DNA of 30,745 bases from Chloroflexota bacterium. GTDB taxonomy: Bacteria; Chloroflexota; Dehalococcoidia; SM23-28-2; RBG-16-64-32. The notes beneath the pieces were generated by a model. The model made no database searches, was not told the origin of the DNA, and saw only the letters and a list, made by a program, of their open reading frames with translations. The position numbers and the translations under genes are program-made. Location: NCBI GenBank assembly GCA_005880055.1, contig VBJS01000036.1, positions 8,706 to 39,450 of the forward strand, in the 5' to 3' direction. This document shows positions 13,463 through 21,286 of the stretch, in pieces (within the stretch, counting starts at the first letter, position 1; the number at the start of each line of letters is the position of its first letter).

Positions 13463-14895
13463 CCCAGGCAGCGCGTTCGAGCGTAATTCGCTTTGGCACC
13501 GACGGCTGGCGTGGCCTAATCGCAGAAGACTTCACGTTCGACAACGTCCGCGCCTGCGCCCAAGCGACCTCGCGCTATTTGCAGGAGTCGGGCACCGCCG
13601 GAAAAGGCATCGTGGTCGGTTACGACACGCGCTTCGCCTCCGAGCAGTTCGCGGCGGCCGTAGCAGAGGTGATGGCGGCGCACGATATCCACGTCTACCT
13701 CTGTGACCGGGCGGCGCCGACGCCGGTAGTCGGTTACGCGATCCTCACTCACGGCGCGGCAGGTTCCGTTGTCATCACCTCCAGCCACAATCCGGCCCTG
13801 TACTCTGGATTTAAAGTGCGCACCGAATACGCGGGCGCCGCCCCTCCCGAGGTCGTCGCAAAAATCGAGAGCCTCCTGCCGGACGACGGCCGCGCCGTGC
13901 GACGGATGCCGTTGTCGCAGGCCAAGGAATCCGCGCGAGTCCAGATGATCGATCCGGAGCAACCGTACATGGCCCACGTAGCAGAACTCGTGGACGTTGA
14001 GCGGCTGCGCTGGGCCGGCATGCGCGTTGTGGCCGATCCAATGTTTGGCGCCGGCGCCGGTTATCTACAAAGCGCTCTTGCAGGCGGGAGCACGGAGGTG
14101 CTGGAGATACGGGGCGAGCACAACCCCGCCTTCCCGGGCATGCACAACCCGGAGCCCATTCCGCGCAACCTGGACGCCACCGTGGAGGCTGTCCTTAATT
14201 ACCATGCCCAGGCGGCGCTCGCCACCGACGGTGATGCCGACCGGTTGGGACTGCTGGATGGTACCGGCAAGTTCGTCAACCAGCTTCAGACTTTTGCGCT
14301 TCTTGCCTATTACCTGTTGGAAGTCCGCGGCATGCGCGGACCGATCGTGAAGTCCGTGACCACCACCAGCATGGTCACACGCCTCGGGGAACTATACAAT
14401 GTCCCGGTTTACGAAACAGGTGTGGGGTTCAAGTACCTGGGCCCCAGGATGCGCGAGACAGACGCGCTAATTGCAGGGGAAGAGTCCGGCGGCTTCGCGT
14501 TTCGCGGCCACATGCCGGAGCGCGATGGCATCGTCTCCGGGCTGCTGATCCTCGACCTGATGGCGAGGCGGAAGAAGGAGCTGCCTGAACTCATAGAAGA
14601 GCTATTCGCCAAGGTTGGGCCGCACTACTACGACCGAATAGACATTGAGATGACGCCCGAAGGACGCCAGGCGGTGGAGGCGCGGCTGGCGGGCCTGCAG
14701 CCCCGGGAGATCGCGGGCCTGCCTGTCACCGGCTGTGACCGCACAGACGGCCTGCGCTTCCGCCTGGAGGATGGCGCCTGGGCGCTCATCCGCCTCTCCG
14801 GTACAGAGCCTCTGATGCGGATCTATACGGAGGTCCGCCGCGAGGAGCAGGTAGAGCCGGTTCTTCAGGCCGTGCGCTCCCTCACCGGCGCATGA
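13459..14895 (+). CDS. Phosphoglucomutase / phosphomannomutase
   Basis: Alpha-D-phosphohexomutase that interconverts hexose-1- and hexose-6-phosphates, 478 aa. All four family sites are visible: the phosphoserine loop ITSSHNPALYSGFK (S109, H110), the Mg-binding DGDADR at 257-262, the sugar-specificity loop GEESGGFAFRGH at 340-351 and the phosphate-binding RLSGTEP at 445-451. The N-terminus FGTDGWRGLIAEDFT is typical. The GEESGG loop resembles that of dual glucose/mannose enzymes, so substrate choice is open. It overlaps its neighbours by ATGA on both sides (13459-13462 and 14892-14895), so it is co-translated with the nucleotidyltransferase and the isomerase. Confidence 0.95.
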   Translation: MTQAARSSVIRFGTDGWRGLIAEDFTFDNVRACAQATSRYLQESGTAGKGIVVGYDTRFASEQFAAAVAEVMAAHDIHVYLCDRAAPTPVVGYAILTHGAAGSVVITSSHNPALYSGFKVRTEYAGAAPPEVVAKIESLLPDDGRAVRRMPLSQAKESARVQMIDPEQPYMAHVAELVDVERLRWAGMRVVADPMFGAGAGYLQSALAGGSTEVLEIRGEHNPAFPGMHNPEPIPRNLDATVEAVLNYHAQAALATDGDADRLGLLDGTGKFVNQLQTFALLAYYLLEVRGMRGPIVKSVTTTSMVTRLGELYNVPVYETGVGFKYLGPRMRETDALIAGEESGGFAFRGHMPERDGIVSGLLILDLMARRKKELPELIEELFAKVGPHYYDRIDIEMTPEGRQAVEARLAGLQPREIAGLPVTGCDRTDGLRFRLEDGAWALIRLSGTEPLMRIYTEVRREEQVEPVLQAVRSLTGA

Positions 14896-15962
14896 CGAGC
14901 ACCCTTGACGACGCCGGCGAACGCCGCCGGCTTGATCCCGGTGGCATGCTCGCTTCGATCGCCGGCTTGCCTGAACAGTGCCGCGAAGCATGGAAGGCTG
15001 CGCGGCTACTGGATGTGCCCGGCGGAGACTCACCTGTCGACCGTATCGTCATTCTCGGCATGGGGGGCTCGGCCATCGCCGGTGACATTTTTCGTGTTCT
15101 GCTGCAGCTGGAGGCAGCAATCCCCGTTTTCAATGTCCGCGCCTACGATCTACCGCCCTATGTGGACGAGAGGACGCTGGTTATCGCCTCAAGTTTTTCC
15201 GGCGAGACAGAGGAGACTATTCACGCCTTCCAGCAAGCGCTGGGGACGCCGGCTCAAAAGCTGGCAATAACTACAGGCGGCCGTCTGCAGGCGACAGCGA
15301 GGGCGAACGGCATCCCCGTTTTCAGCTATCAGTTCGGGGGCGAACCGCGAGCGGCGATCGGCTGGAGCCTAATGCCGCTTCTCGCCCTCGGCCAGAGCAC
15401 AGGGCTTATGCCGCAAGTGGACTCCGATATCGAGGAGATGTGCTCGGCGCTGCAGCGCCTGCGAGAGGTGATCGGTGAGAAGACCCCGCTTCAGGGCAAC
15501 CAAGCCAAGCAGCTGGCCGGGCAACTATACGATCGGCTGCCCGTTATATATGGCGCTGGGCCGCTCCTGGAAGTGGCCCATCGTTGGAAGACGCAACTAA
15601 ATGAGTCCTCCAAGGTTTGGGCGTTCTATGAGGAGCTGCCGGAAGCGCAACACAACGCGGTTATCGGCTTAGGGCTACCGGCCGGCGTCGCGCGGCAGGT
15701 CACGGTCGTTTTCTTGACCTCTCCCGACCTGCTCCATCCGCGCGTCCGATTACGCTACGGCTTAACCGAGCGCCTTCTCGACGACGCGGGCATCCCCCAT
15801 CAGACCGTGGAAACTCGGGGTCGAAGCGCGCTCGCGCAACTCATGTCGCTCGTCCTATTGGGCGATTACGTCAGCGCCTACCTCGCGCTCCTCTTTGGCG
15901 TCGATCCAACCCCGACGGCCGTCATCGACGAATTGAAGGCCCGGCTGGGCGAGCAGCTCTGA
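14892..15962 (+). CDS. Bifunctional phosphoglucose/phosphomannose isomerase
   Basis: SIS-domain enzyme that interconverts fructose-6-phosphate with glucose-6- or mannose-6-phosphate, 356 aa. The first SIS domain has VILGMGGSAIAGDIFR (56-67) and the phosphate-binding SSFSGETEETIHAF (100-113). The second half has the catalytic region LNESSKVWAFYEELPEAQHNAVIGL, typical of the archaeal and actinobacterial PGI/PMI family, and a C-terminal YVSAYLALLFGVDPTPTAVIDELK. With the mutase upstream it forms a short route from fructose-6-phosphate to mannose-1- or glucose-1-phosphate. It ends 62 bases from the convergent rpsI; no terminator was found in that gap. Confidence 0.94.
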   Translation: MTSTLDDAGERRRLDPGGMLASIAGLPEQCREAWKAARLLDVPGGDSPVDRIVILGMGGSAIAGDIFRVLLQLEAAIPVFNVRAYDLPPYVDERTLVIASSFSGETEETIHAFQQALGTPAQKLAITTGGRLQATARANGIPVFSYQFGGEPRAAIGWSLMPLLALGQSTGLMPQVDSDIEEMCSALQRLREVIGEKTPLQGNQAKQLAGQLYDRLPVIYGAGPLLEVAHRWKTQLNESSKVWAFYEELPEAQHNAVIGLGLPAGVARQVTVVFLTSPDLLHPRVRLRYGLTERLLDDAGIPHQTVETRGRSALAQLMSLVLLGDYVSAYLALLFGVDPTPTAVIDELKARLGEQL

Positions 15963-16024
15963 ATCCGGGAGGCTTCGGTTACGCGTTCCAGCCCTTCGGT
16001 GGTTCCGTGGTTCTCGGGTGCAGG

Positions 16025-16441
16025 CTATCGCTTGGTGTACTGCGGTGCCTTGCGAGCGCGCTTCAAGCCGGGCTTCTTGCGTTCCTTGATCCGTGGGTCC
16101 CGGGTCAGCAGGCCTGCCTTGCGAAGCGCCGGGCGCAGCTTCTCGTCGTATGAGATCAGCGCCCTCGCCGCACCATGCGCCACCGCGTCTGCCCAGGCGC
16201 TAACGCCGCCGCCGGTGATCTTGGCGACTATATTGAAGCGGTCCGCCGCCTCCGCAACCTCCAGAGGCCGGCGCGCTTTCTGCTGATGCGTCACTCGCGT
16301 AAACACGGTCATGTATGGCCGGCCATTGATTTCTATCTCGCCGGTACCTGGATAGAGGCGGATCCTGGCCACAGTGGTTTTCCGCCTTCCCGTGCCGTAG
16401 TAATACTGGCCGGCCGGTGTCTGCGTGGCTTCCTGTGTCAT
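16025..16441 (-). CDS. rpsI: 30S ribosomal protein uS9
   Basis: Small-subunit protein whose C-terminal tail reaches the P-site tRNA. 138 aa. The core GQYYYGTGRRKTTVARIRLYPGTGEIEINGRPY, ITGGGVSAWADAVAHGAARAL and the basic C-terminus KKPGLKRARKAPQYTKR are diagnostic; the family usually ends in SKR, and here the residue is Thr. It is the last gene of the long ribosomal operon and lies four bases after the rplM stop. It converges with the sugar isomerase gene. Confidence 0.97.
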   Translation of the reverse strand: MTQEATQTPAGQYYYGTGRRKTTVARIRLYPGTGEIEINGRPYMTVFTRVTHQQKARRPLEVAEAADRFNIVAKITGGGVSAWADAVAHGAARALISYDEKLRPALRKAGLLTRDPRIKERKKPGLKRARKAPQYTKR

Positions 16442-16445
16442 CCTT

Positions 16446-16928
16446 CTACTCCTCGGCCGTTCCGGGAGGGCCGGCGGGCGCCGTCCCCGCCTTCTTCGCC
16501 TGCTTCTTACCGGAACCGCGCACTTGCGCCTCGTGCGGGTGGACCGGTCCCGCGTACACCTTCAGATGTGTGAGCAGGTGGCGGTTCAACTTGTTTCGAG
16601 GCAGCATTCCTCGAACAGCGAGCTCAAGCACCCGCTGAGGGCGGCGTTGCAGCATCTGCTCCAGGGTCGTCTCCTTCAACCCGCCCACGTAACCGGAATG
16701 GCGATAGTAAATCTTGTCCTGCGCTTTCTTTCCCGTCACCCGGATCTTCTCAGCGTTAACGACAACAACGAAATCGCCCATGTCCAGGTGCGGCGAGTAG
16801 GTTGCCTTATGCTTACCCATCAGCAGCACGGCAATGTGAGACGCCAGCCGGCCCAGCGTTTGTCCTGACGCGTCAATGACGTGCCACGACTTCTCTATCT
16901 CGCCCTTTTTCAGGCTATACGTCTTCAT
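16446..16928 (-). CDS. rplM: 50S ribosomal protein uL13
   Basis: Early assembly protein of the large subunit. 160 aa from the ATG at 16928 (MKTYSLKKGEIEKSWHVIDA); an upstream frame start at 16943 would add five non-conserved residues. Diagnostic blocks are GRLASHIAVLLMGKHKATYSPHLDMGDFVVVVNAEKIRVTGKK, KIYYRHSGYVGGLKE and AVRGMLPRNKLNRHLLTHLKVYAGPVHPHEAQ. It ends in a low-complexity tail of about 25 residues rich in Lys, Ala, Gly and Pro. The start overlaps the end of truA by 14 bases, so the two are translationally coupled. Confidence 0.97.
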   Translation of the reverse strand: MKTYSLKKGEIEKSWHVIDASGQTLGRLASHIAVLLMGKHKATYSPHLDMGDFVVVVNAEKIRVTGKKAQDKIYYRHSGYVGGLKETTLEQMLQRRPQRVLELAVRGMLPRNKLNRHLLTHLKVYAGPVHPHEAQVRGSGKKQAKKAGTAPAGPPGTAEE

Positions 16929-17685
16929 TTGCCTCATCATCAAACAACCCGCTTTCGTAGCGAACCCTTATCAGGTAGAGCCCGTGGGCTGGAGCCATGG
17001 CCGAGGCCGTCCCCGGTACAGCACGCCTGAGCATTTCTGCCAGGTTGCCTGCCGCTAACTTCCCGCGCCCGATATCGACCAGCGCCGCCACTATTCTTCT
17101 TACCATGTTCTGCAGGAACGCATTGCCTTCGATGTCGAACTGTAACACGTGCGCGTTCAGACGCCGCCATTGCGCTGTGTAGATGACGCGCTCAGTGCTG
17201 CCGCGCGTGGCTTGCGAGGGCGGCGCAAATGCCGCGAAGTCGTGCCGTCCAAGGAGCGCCGCGCAAGCCTTCTGCATTGCCTCCAGATCCAGCCGTCCCG
17301 CGACGTGCCAGGCGCGATACCGGTCGAGCGCCGGCCGGACTGGCCTGTTGCAGACCGAATACCGGTACCAGCGGCTCTGAGCCCACCGCCGGGGATCGAA
17401 GGCTGCTGCTACAACCGCCGCGGCCCTGACAACGACGTCGCGTGGCAGGCGGGCGTTGACGCCACGCACCATCACTTCCGGCGAATGCCGGCTCGTCGTA
17501 CTGAAGGAAGCCACCTGGCCCAATGCGTGCACTCCCGCGTCCGTCCGTCCGGCTAGCGCCACCCTTATAGGTTCACCTGTTAAGCTGCGGAGGGAACGCT
17601 CCAGCGCCCCCTGCACCGTCGGTGCGTTTCCCTGGTACTGAGACCCTTTGTACCCCGTGCCATCGTACTCCACCAGCAATGCCAC
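16915..17685 (-). CDS. truA: tRNA pseudouridine(38-40) synthase
   Basis: Isomerises uridines 38-40 in the tRNA anticodon arm. 256 aa from a GTG start. The catalytic Asp is in LAGRTDAGVHALGQVASF, and other family blocks are YDGTGYKGSQYQ, GRHDFAAFAP and GNAFLQNMVRRIVAALVDIGRGKL. The start is chosen because VALLVEYDGTGY aligns with the usual N-terminus and no better start lies upstream. It sits between rplQ and rplM, an order common in Firmicutes and Chloroflexota. Its stop lies inside the rplM start region. Confidence 0.96.
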   Translation of the reverse strand: MALLVEYDGTGYKGSQYQGNAPTVQGALERSLRSLTGEPIRVALAGRTDAGVHALGQVASFSTTSRHSPEVMVRGVNARLPRDVVVRAAAVVAAAFDPRRWAQSRWYRYSVCNRPVRPALDRYRAWHVAGRLDLEAMQKACAALLGRHDFAAFAPPSQATRGSTERVIYTAQWRRLNAHVLQFDIEGNAFLQNMVRRIVAALVDIGRGKLAAGNLAEMLRRAVPGTASAMAPAHGLYLIRVRYESGLFDDEANEDV

Positions 17686-17736
17686 CCGGCGTAGAGTCCC
17701 GCTGGATGCACCGCCCGCTCCTCTCCGGAACAGGCG

Positions 17737-18102
17737 CTACACCTCCTCCCGCCCGATCAGCTCGATCTGAGCCATGCGGGCGCCGTCTCCCTGGCGAGGT
17801 CCAATCTTGACCAGGCGGCTGTACCCGCCCGGCCGCTGAGAGAAGCGCGGCCCTAAGTCGTCGAAGATTTTGTCGACGACTTTCTTATCGTAGACAAATC
17901 GCAAGGCCCGGCGTCGGGCGGCGAGATCATTTCGCTTGCCCAGTGTGATCATCTTCTCGGCCAGCCCCTTCACCTCGCGCGCCTTCGCCTCCGTGGTGAT
18001 TATCTTTTCGTGGCGCAGCAGGTCTGTAACCAGGTTGCGGAAGAGGGCCAGGCGGTGGTCGGTGGGACGGCCGAGCTTGCGCCCGTCTATGCGATGCGCC
18101 AC
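17737..18102 (-). CDS. rplQ: 50S ribosomal protein bL17
   Basis: Large-subunit protein near the exit tunnel, 121 aa, GTG start. The family N-terminus HRIDGRKLGRPTDHRLALFRNLVTDLLRHEKIITTEAKAREVKGLAEKMITLGKR is complete, as are VYDKKVVDKIFDDL and the C-terminal GGYSRLVKIGPRQGDGARMAQIELI. Only two bases separate it from the rpoA stop, and its Shine-Dalgarno sequence GAGGAGGAAGG is encoded in the last codons of rpoA, implying coupled translation. Confidence 0.97.
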   Translation of the reverse strand: MAHRIDGRKLGRPTDHRLALFRNLVTDLLRHEKIITTEAKAREVKGLAEKMITLGKRNDLAARRRALRFVYDKKVVDKIFDDLGPRFSQRPGGYSRLVKIGPRQGDGARMAQIELIGREEV

Positions 18103-18104
18103 CG

Positions 18105-19376
18105 CTATCCTTCCTCCTCAGGCGCTTCCTGGGTCAGTTGCGCCAGGCGACGCTTCCAGTCCGGCATCTCCTCTTGACCTTCCTCGGGCTCCCCCTCCGG
18201 CGCCTGCTTTGCCTTAGCCCTGGGCTTGCTCTTCTTCGCAGGGGCAGCGGGAGCAGCCACCGCTTCGACGGGGGCTTCTTCCGCGGGCTCCTCTTTTTCT
18301 TCTTCCTCCGCGGCTCTATGTGCGCCGATTGGCGCTTCTTCGTCGCCCAGGGGAAGCGCTTCCGCCAGCTCTCCCTCCTCCACTCCAACGTCGGCCGGCA
18401 GGAGTCCAAGCTCGTCAAGCCTCTCACGAAGTTCGTCGTAAGACTTGCGGCCGAAGTTTCGGAGCGCAAGGAGTTCTTCCTCGCTCTTCTCCAACACTTG
18501 GCCTACGGTCATCAGGCCGCTGCGGCGCAGGCAGTTGTAGGCCCGCATCGAAAGGTTTAAATCCTCGATAGCCATGTTGTACTTGTCCGGAGTCAGCTGT
18601 ATGCCCGCTCCCAGACCCCGTTCGACTGTCGGCAGGGCCGGCCGGCCCATGTGCGAGAAGAGGTTGAACTGCTCCACGAGGATGTCAGCGCTCTTGCTCA
18701 CGGCATCCACGCCGTTCAACGTTCCGTCTGTCCACACTTCCAGGCTGAGCCTGTCGTAGTTCGTCGCCTGACCCACACGAGTGTGCTCCACGCGGTAGTT
18801 GACCTTTCGCACAGGAGAGAAGATGGCGTCGACGGGGATAACACCCAGCGTTGTTCCGTCTACTTGCCCGGCGGGCACGTAGCCCCTTCCCTGCTCCACA
18901 TTGAATTCCACGTATAGGCGACCGTCTTCTGCGTTGACCGTTGCTAGATACAACTCCCGATTCACGATCTCGTAGTGCTCCGGCACCTGGATGTCGGCTG
19001 CCGTCACCGCGCCTTCGCGCCCGGAGACATCCAGTATCAGCGTGGCCGGTCGGTCTGAAAGCGCCCGAAGCCGCATCTCCTTTACGTTCAAGAGGAACTC
19101 GATCGTATCCTCCTTGACGTTCGCGATTGTCGAAAATTCGTGCTGAACGCCATCGATGCGAACAGATGTGACGGCGGCGCCCCTAAGCGAACTCAAGAGG
19201 ACACGCCTGATCGCGTTGCCCAATGTGATACCGAACCCGGGAAGGAGGGGCGAGGCCACGATGCGGGCGTATCCTTCCGAGGCTTCTTCCACTTCAATTG
19301 TCGGCTCTTCCATTACCGGGGGTTGCTGCTGCATAGCCGGCGTCGCGCCGATCCGGTAAACCTGCGGTTCTAACAT
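18105..19376 (-). CDS. rpoA: RNA polymerase alpha subunit with long C-terminal tail
   Basis: Dimerises to nucleate RNA polymerase assembly; its C-terminal domain contacts UP elements and activators. 423 aa, about 90 more than usual. The N-terminal domain is clear (YARIVASPLLPGFGITLGNAIRRVLLSSLRGAAVTSVRIDGVQHEFSTI), and so is alpha-CTD (LNLSMRAYNCLRRSGLMTVGQVLEKSEEELLALRNFGRKSYDELRERL). After it, from about residue 335, comes a charged, Glu/Ala/Lys/Pro-rich segment with two parts: acidic (EEEEKEEPAEEAPVEA), then basic (KKSKPRAKAKQ), ending in MPDWKRRLAQLTQEAPEEEG. There is also a short pre-domain N-terminal extension with QQQPPVMEEP. AAGGAAGG precedes the ATG. Confidence 0.97.
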   Translation of the reverse strand: MLEPQVYRIGATPAMQQQPPVMEEPTIEVEEASEGYARIVASPLLPGFGITLGNAIRRVLLSSLRGAAVTSVRIDGVQHEFSTIANVKEDTIEFLLNVKEMRLRALSDRPATLILDVSGREGAVTAADIQVPEHYEIVNRELYLATVNAEDGRLYVEFNVEQGRGYVPAGQVDGTTLGVIPVDAIFSPVRKVNYRVEHTRVGQATNYDRLSLEVWTDGTLNGVDAVSKSADILVEQFNLFSHMGRPALPTVERGLGAGIQLTPDKYNMAIEDLNLSMRAYNCLRRSGLMTVGQVLEKSEEELLALRNFGRKSYDELRERLDELGLLPADVGVEEGELAEALPLGDEEAPIGAHRAAEEEEKEEPAEEAPVEAVAAPAAPAKKSKPRAKAKQAPEGEPEEGQEEMPDWKRRLAQLTQEAPEEEG

Positions 19377-19427
19377 TGCCTTCCTTCTGCTGCCGGTCGC
19401 CCGGCGTTGACTCTAGTGCCTTGCGAG

Positions 19428-20054
19428 CTAACGAGAGTAATACTCGACGATGGTGGCCGTATTGAACTTTGCTCCTATCTCTTCCACTTCCGGCAGTGAG
19501 ATCACGCGTCCGGTCATATCTGTCGCATCAAGGTTCAGCCATGACGGTATCGTCTTGCTGGAGATGTTGTCGCTCACACTCTGGAAGTATTCGCTGTTTC
19601 GTCCTCTACCCGTCCAGCCCACCGTATCTCCGGCCTTCAGAACATGCGATGGTATTGCAGACTTGCGTCCGTTCACGCTGATCAAACCGTGCAGCACGGT
19701 TTGCCGCGCCTGCGCACGCGAATCGGCGAAGCCCAGGCGGAAGACGAGGTTGTCCAGCCGCAGTTCCAGTGTCCGCAGCAGGTTCTCGCCGGTCACGCCG
19801 TGCCGGCGGACCGCTTCCTCATAGTAACGGTGGAACTGGTTCTCGAGGATGCCGTAGATTGCCCTCGCCCGTTGCTTTTCGCGTAGCTGCAATCCGCGAT
19901 CAGACACTTTACGGCGGCGCGTCGAGCGCTGTCCCGGCGGATACGGCCGCTTTTCGAACGGACACTTCGGCGTGAAGCACTTCTCGCCCTTCAAGTAGAG
20001 CTTGTCTCCGAGACGACGGCAAATGCGACAAACGGGACCTGTGTATCGAGCCAT
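19428..20054 (-). CDS. rpsD: 30S ribosomal protein uS4, zinc-binding form
   Basis: Primary 16S-binding protein and assembly initiator, 208 aa. The N-terminus has the C+ zinc knuckle: C9 and C12 (CRIC) with C26 and C31 (CFTPKC). The S4 RNA-binding domain is LELRLDNLVFRLGFADSRAQARQTVLHGLISVNGRKSAIPSHVLKAGD. S4 often represses its own operon by binding a leader RNA; no such structure was identified here. It lies between rpsK and rpoA. The 51-base gap before rpoA encodes a GCCGG-GCGA-CCGGC hairpin upstream of the rpoA Shine-Dalgarno sequence. Confidence 0.97.
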   Translation of the reverse strand: MARYTGPVCRICRRLGDKLYLKGEKCFTPKCPFEKRPYPPGQRSTRRRKVSDRGLQLREKQRARAIYGILENQFHRYYEEAVRRHGVTGENLLRTLELRLDNLVFRLGFADSRAQARQTVLHGLISVNGRKSAIPSHVLKAGDTVGWTGRGRNSEYFQSVSDNISSKTIPSWLNLDATDMTGRVISLPEVEEIGAKFNTATIVEYYSR

Positions 20055-20060
20055 TGTCTG

Positions 20061-20450
20061 CTAGACCCGCCTTCGCTTCGGCGGTCTGCAGCCGTTGTGC
20101 GGCATGGGCGTCACATCGCGGATATTTGTCACCTGGAGGCCGGCCGCCTGTAGCGACCGGATGGCAGCTTCGCGACCGCTGCCCGGCCCCTTCACGCGGA
20201 CCTCGACCTGTCTGAGGCCGTGGTCCATTGCCCGGCGCGCCGCGTTCTCGGCGGCGAGCCCTGCCGCATAGGGTGTGCTCTTTCGGGAACCTTTGAACCC
20301 GGCCGTGCCTGCTGAGGCCCAGGAAAGGACAGCGCCACTCGGGTCCGTTAGCGTGATCGTTGTGTTGTTGAAAGTCGAGGCGATATAAGCGCGTCCCACC
20401 GGAACGTTTTTCCGCTCTCTCTTTCGCGTCCGAGTCTTTCGCTCTGCCAT
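20061..20450 (-). CDS. rpsK: 30S ribosomal protein uS11
   Basis: Platform protein of the small subunit, 129 aa. Core blocks are VPVGRAYIASTFNNTTITLTDPSGAVLSWASAGTAGFKGSRKSTPYAAGLAAENAARRAMDHGLRQVEVRVKGPGSGREAAIRSLQAAGL, and the C-terminus is VTPMPHNGCRPPKRRRV. Complete. It follows rpsM by 21 bases, and only 6 bases separate it from rpsD. Confidence 0.98.
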   Translation of the reverse strand: MAERKTRTRKRERKNVPVGRAYIASTFNNTTITLTDPSGAVLSWASAGTAGFKGSRKSTPYAAGLAAENAARRAMDHGLRQVEVRVKGPGSGREAAIRSLQAAGLQVTNIRDVTPMPHNGCRPPKRRRV

Positions 20451-20471
20451 GATGTCCGGTTAACTCCTGCT

Positions 20472-20855
20472 CTACTTCTTGGCAATGGCGCGCCGGCGTC
20501 CGGCGACAGTCCGCCTGGGGCCTCGCTTGGTACGCGCGTTCGTCCGGGTGCGTTGGCCGCGGGCCGGCAGCCCGCGGCGGTGGCGGATCCCGCGGTAACT
20601 GTTAATCTCGATGAGCCGCTGAATGTCCTGGCGGACCTGCTTGCGTAGCTCGCCCTCTACAACGTAGTTCTTGTCGATGTACTCGCGGATGCGGGCGACT
20701 TCGTCGTCCGTAAGGCTCCGAACCTTGGTGTCCGCGGGAACGTTGATCTGAGTGCAGATCTTCGTCGCGCTCGGGCGGCCGATGCCGTAGATGTAACCCA
20801 GGGACACATCTACCCGCTTATCACGCGGAATATCGACGCCTGCTATTCGCGCCAT
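20472..20855 (-). CDS. rpsM: 30S ribosomal protein uS13
   Basis: Head protein that contacts the P-site tRNA and bridges to the large subunit, 127 aa. Signature MARIAGVDIPRDKRVDVSLGYIYGIGRPSATKICTQ, then INSYRGIRHRRGLPARGQRTRTNARTKRGPRRTVAGRRR. Its Shine-Dalgarno AGGAGG overlaps the rpmJ stop region, so the two genes are closely linked. Confidence 0.98.
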   Translation of the reverse strand: MARIAGVDIPRDKRVDVSLGYIYGIGRPSATKICTQINVPADTKVRSLTDDEVARIREYIDKNYVVEGELRKQVRQDIQRLIEINSYRGIRHRRGLPARGQRTRTNARTKRGPRRTVAGRRRAIAKK

Positions 20856-20864
20856 CCTGGCCTC

Positions 20865-20978
20865 CTAACCCTGCCTCTGCTTGTGCCGAGGATTGGAGCA
20901 GATGATCCGAACGACGCCGTGGCGCCGCACCACCTTACATTTTTCGCAGCGTTTTCTGACAGACGCGTGTACCTTCAT
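20865..20978 (-). CDS. rpmJ: 50S ribosomal protein bL36, zinc-binding form
   Basis: Smallest large-subunit protein, 37 aa, read directly from the minus strand: it begins MKVHASVRKRCEKCKVV and ends NPRHKQRQG. The zinc ligands C11, C14, C27 and H32 are all present (C+ form). Three bases separate it from infA and nine from rpsM. This is the standard infA-rpmJ-rpsM-rpsK-rpsD-rpoA-rplQ order. Confidence 0.97.
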   Translation of the reverse strand: MKVHASVRKRCEKCKVVRRHGVVRIICSNPRHKQRQG

Positions 20979-20981
20979 GCT

Positions 20982-21200
20982 CTACCTGAACCGATAAGTA
21001 ATCCTGCCCCGGCTCAAGTCATAGGGAGAAAGTTCTACAAGGACCCTGTCCCCGGGGAGGATTCGAATGAAATGCATCCGGATCTTGCCGGAAGCGTGGG
21101 CTAGGACTCTATGCCCATTAGCCAATTCTACACGAAACATGGCATTAGGCAAATTCTCTTTGACCACTCCCTCTACTTCTATCGCTTCCTTTTTAGCCAT
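20982..21200 (-). CDS. infA: Translation initiation factor IF-1
   Basis: OB-fold factor that occupies the A site during initiation. 72 aa from the ATG at 21200, exactly the family length (MAKKEAIEVEGVVKENLPNAMFRVELANGHRVLAHASGKIRMHFIRILPGDRVLVELSPYDLSRGRITYRFR in segments). A GTG at 21218 would add six residues and is rejected on length. No good Shine-Dalgarno sequence is seen before the ATG. A TATAAT promoter lies in the gap upstream, before map. Confidence 0.97.
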   Translation of the reverse strand: MAKKEAIEVEGVVKENLPNAMFRVELANGHRVLAHASGKIRMHFIRILPGDRVLVELSPYDLSRGRITYRFR

Positions 21201-21256
21201 TAGTTGCGGTTTAATCACCTCGCTGCGGAAAAGGGATGCCCCCCGCCAAAACTCGT

Positions 21257-21286
21257 ATTATAAGACTTCAGTATTCTTTACGGCAA
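21257..21286 (-). promoter_or_regulatory. Internal promoter before infA
   Basis: On the minus strand, TTGCCG (21286-21281), an 18-base spacer and a perfect TATAAT (21262-21257). Transcription would begin near 21250, about 50 bases before the infA ATG. The -35 box lies within the last codons of map. It would let the alpha-operon genes be transcribed apart from the spc part. Confidence 0.6.
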
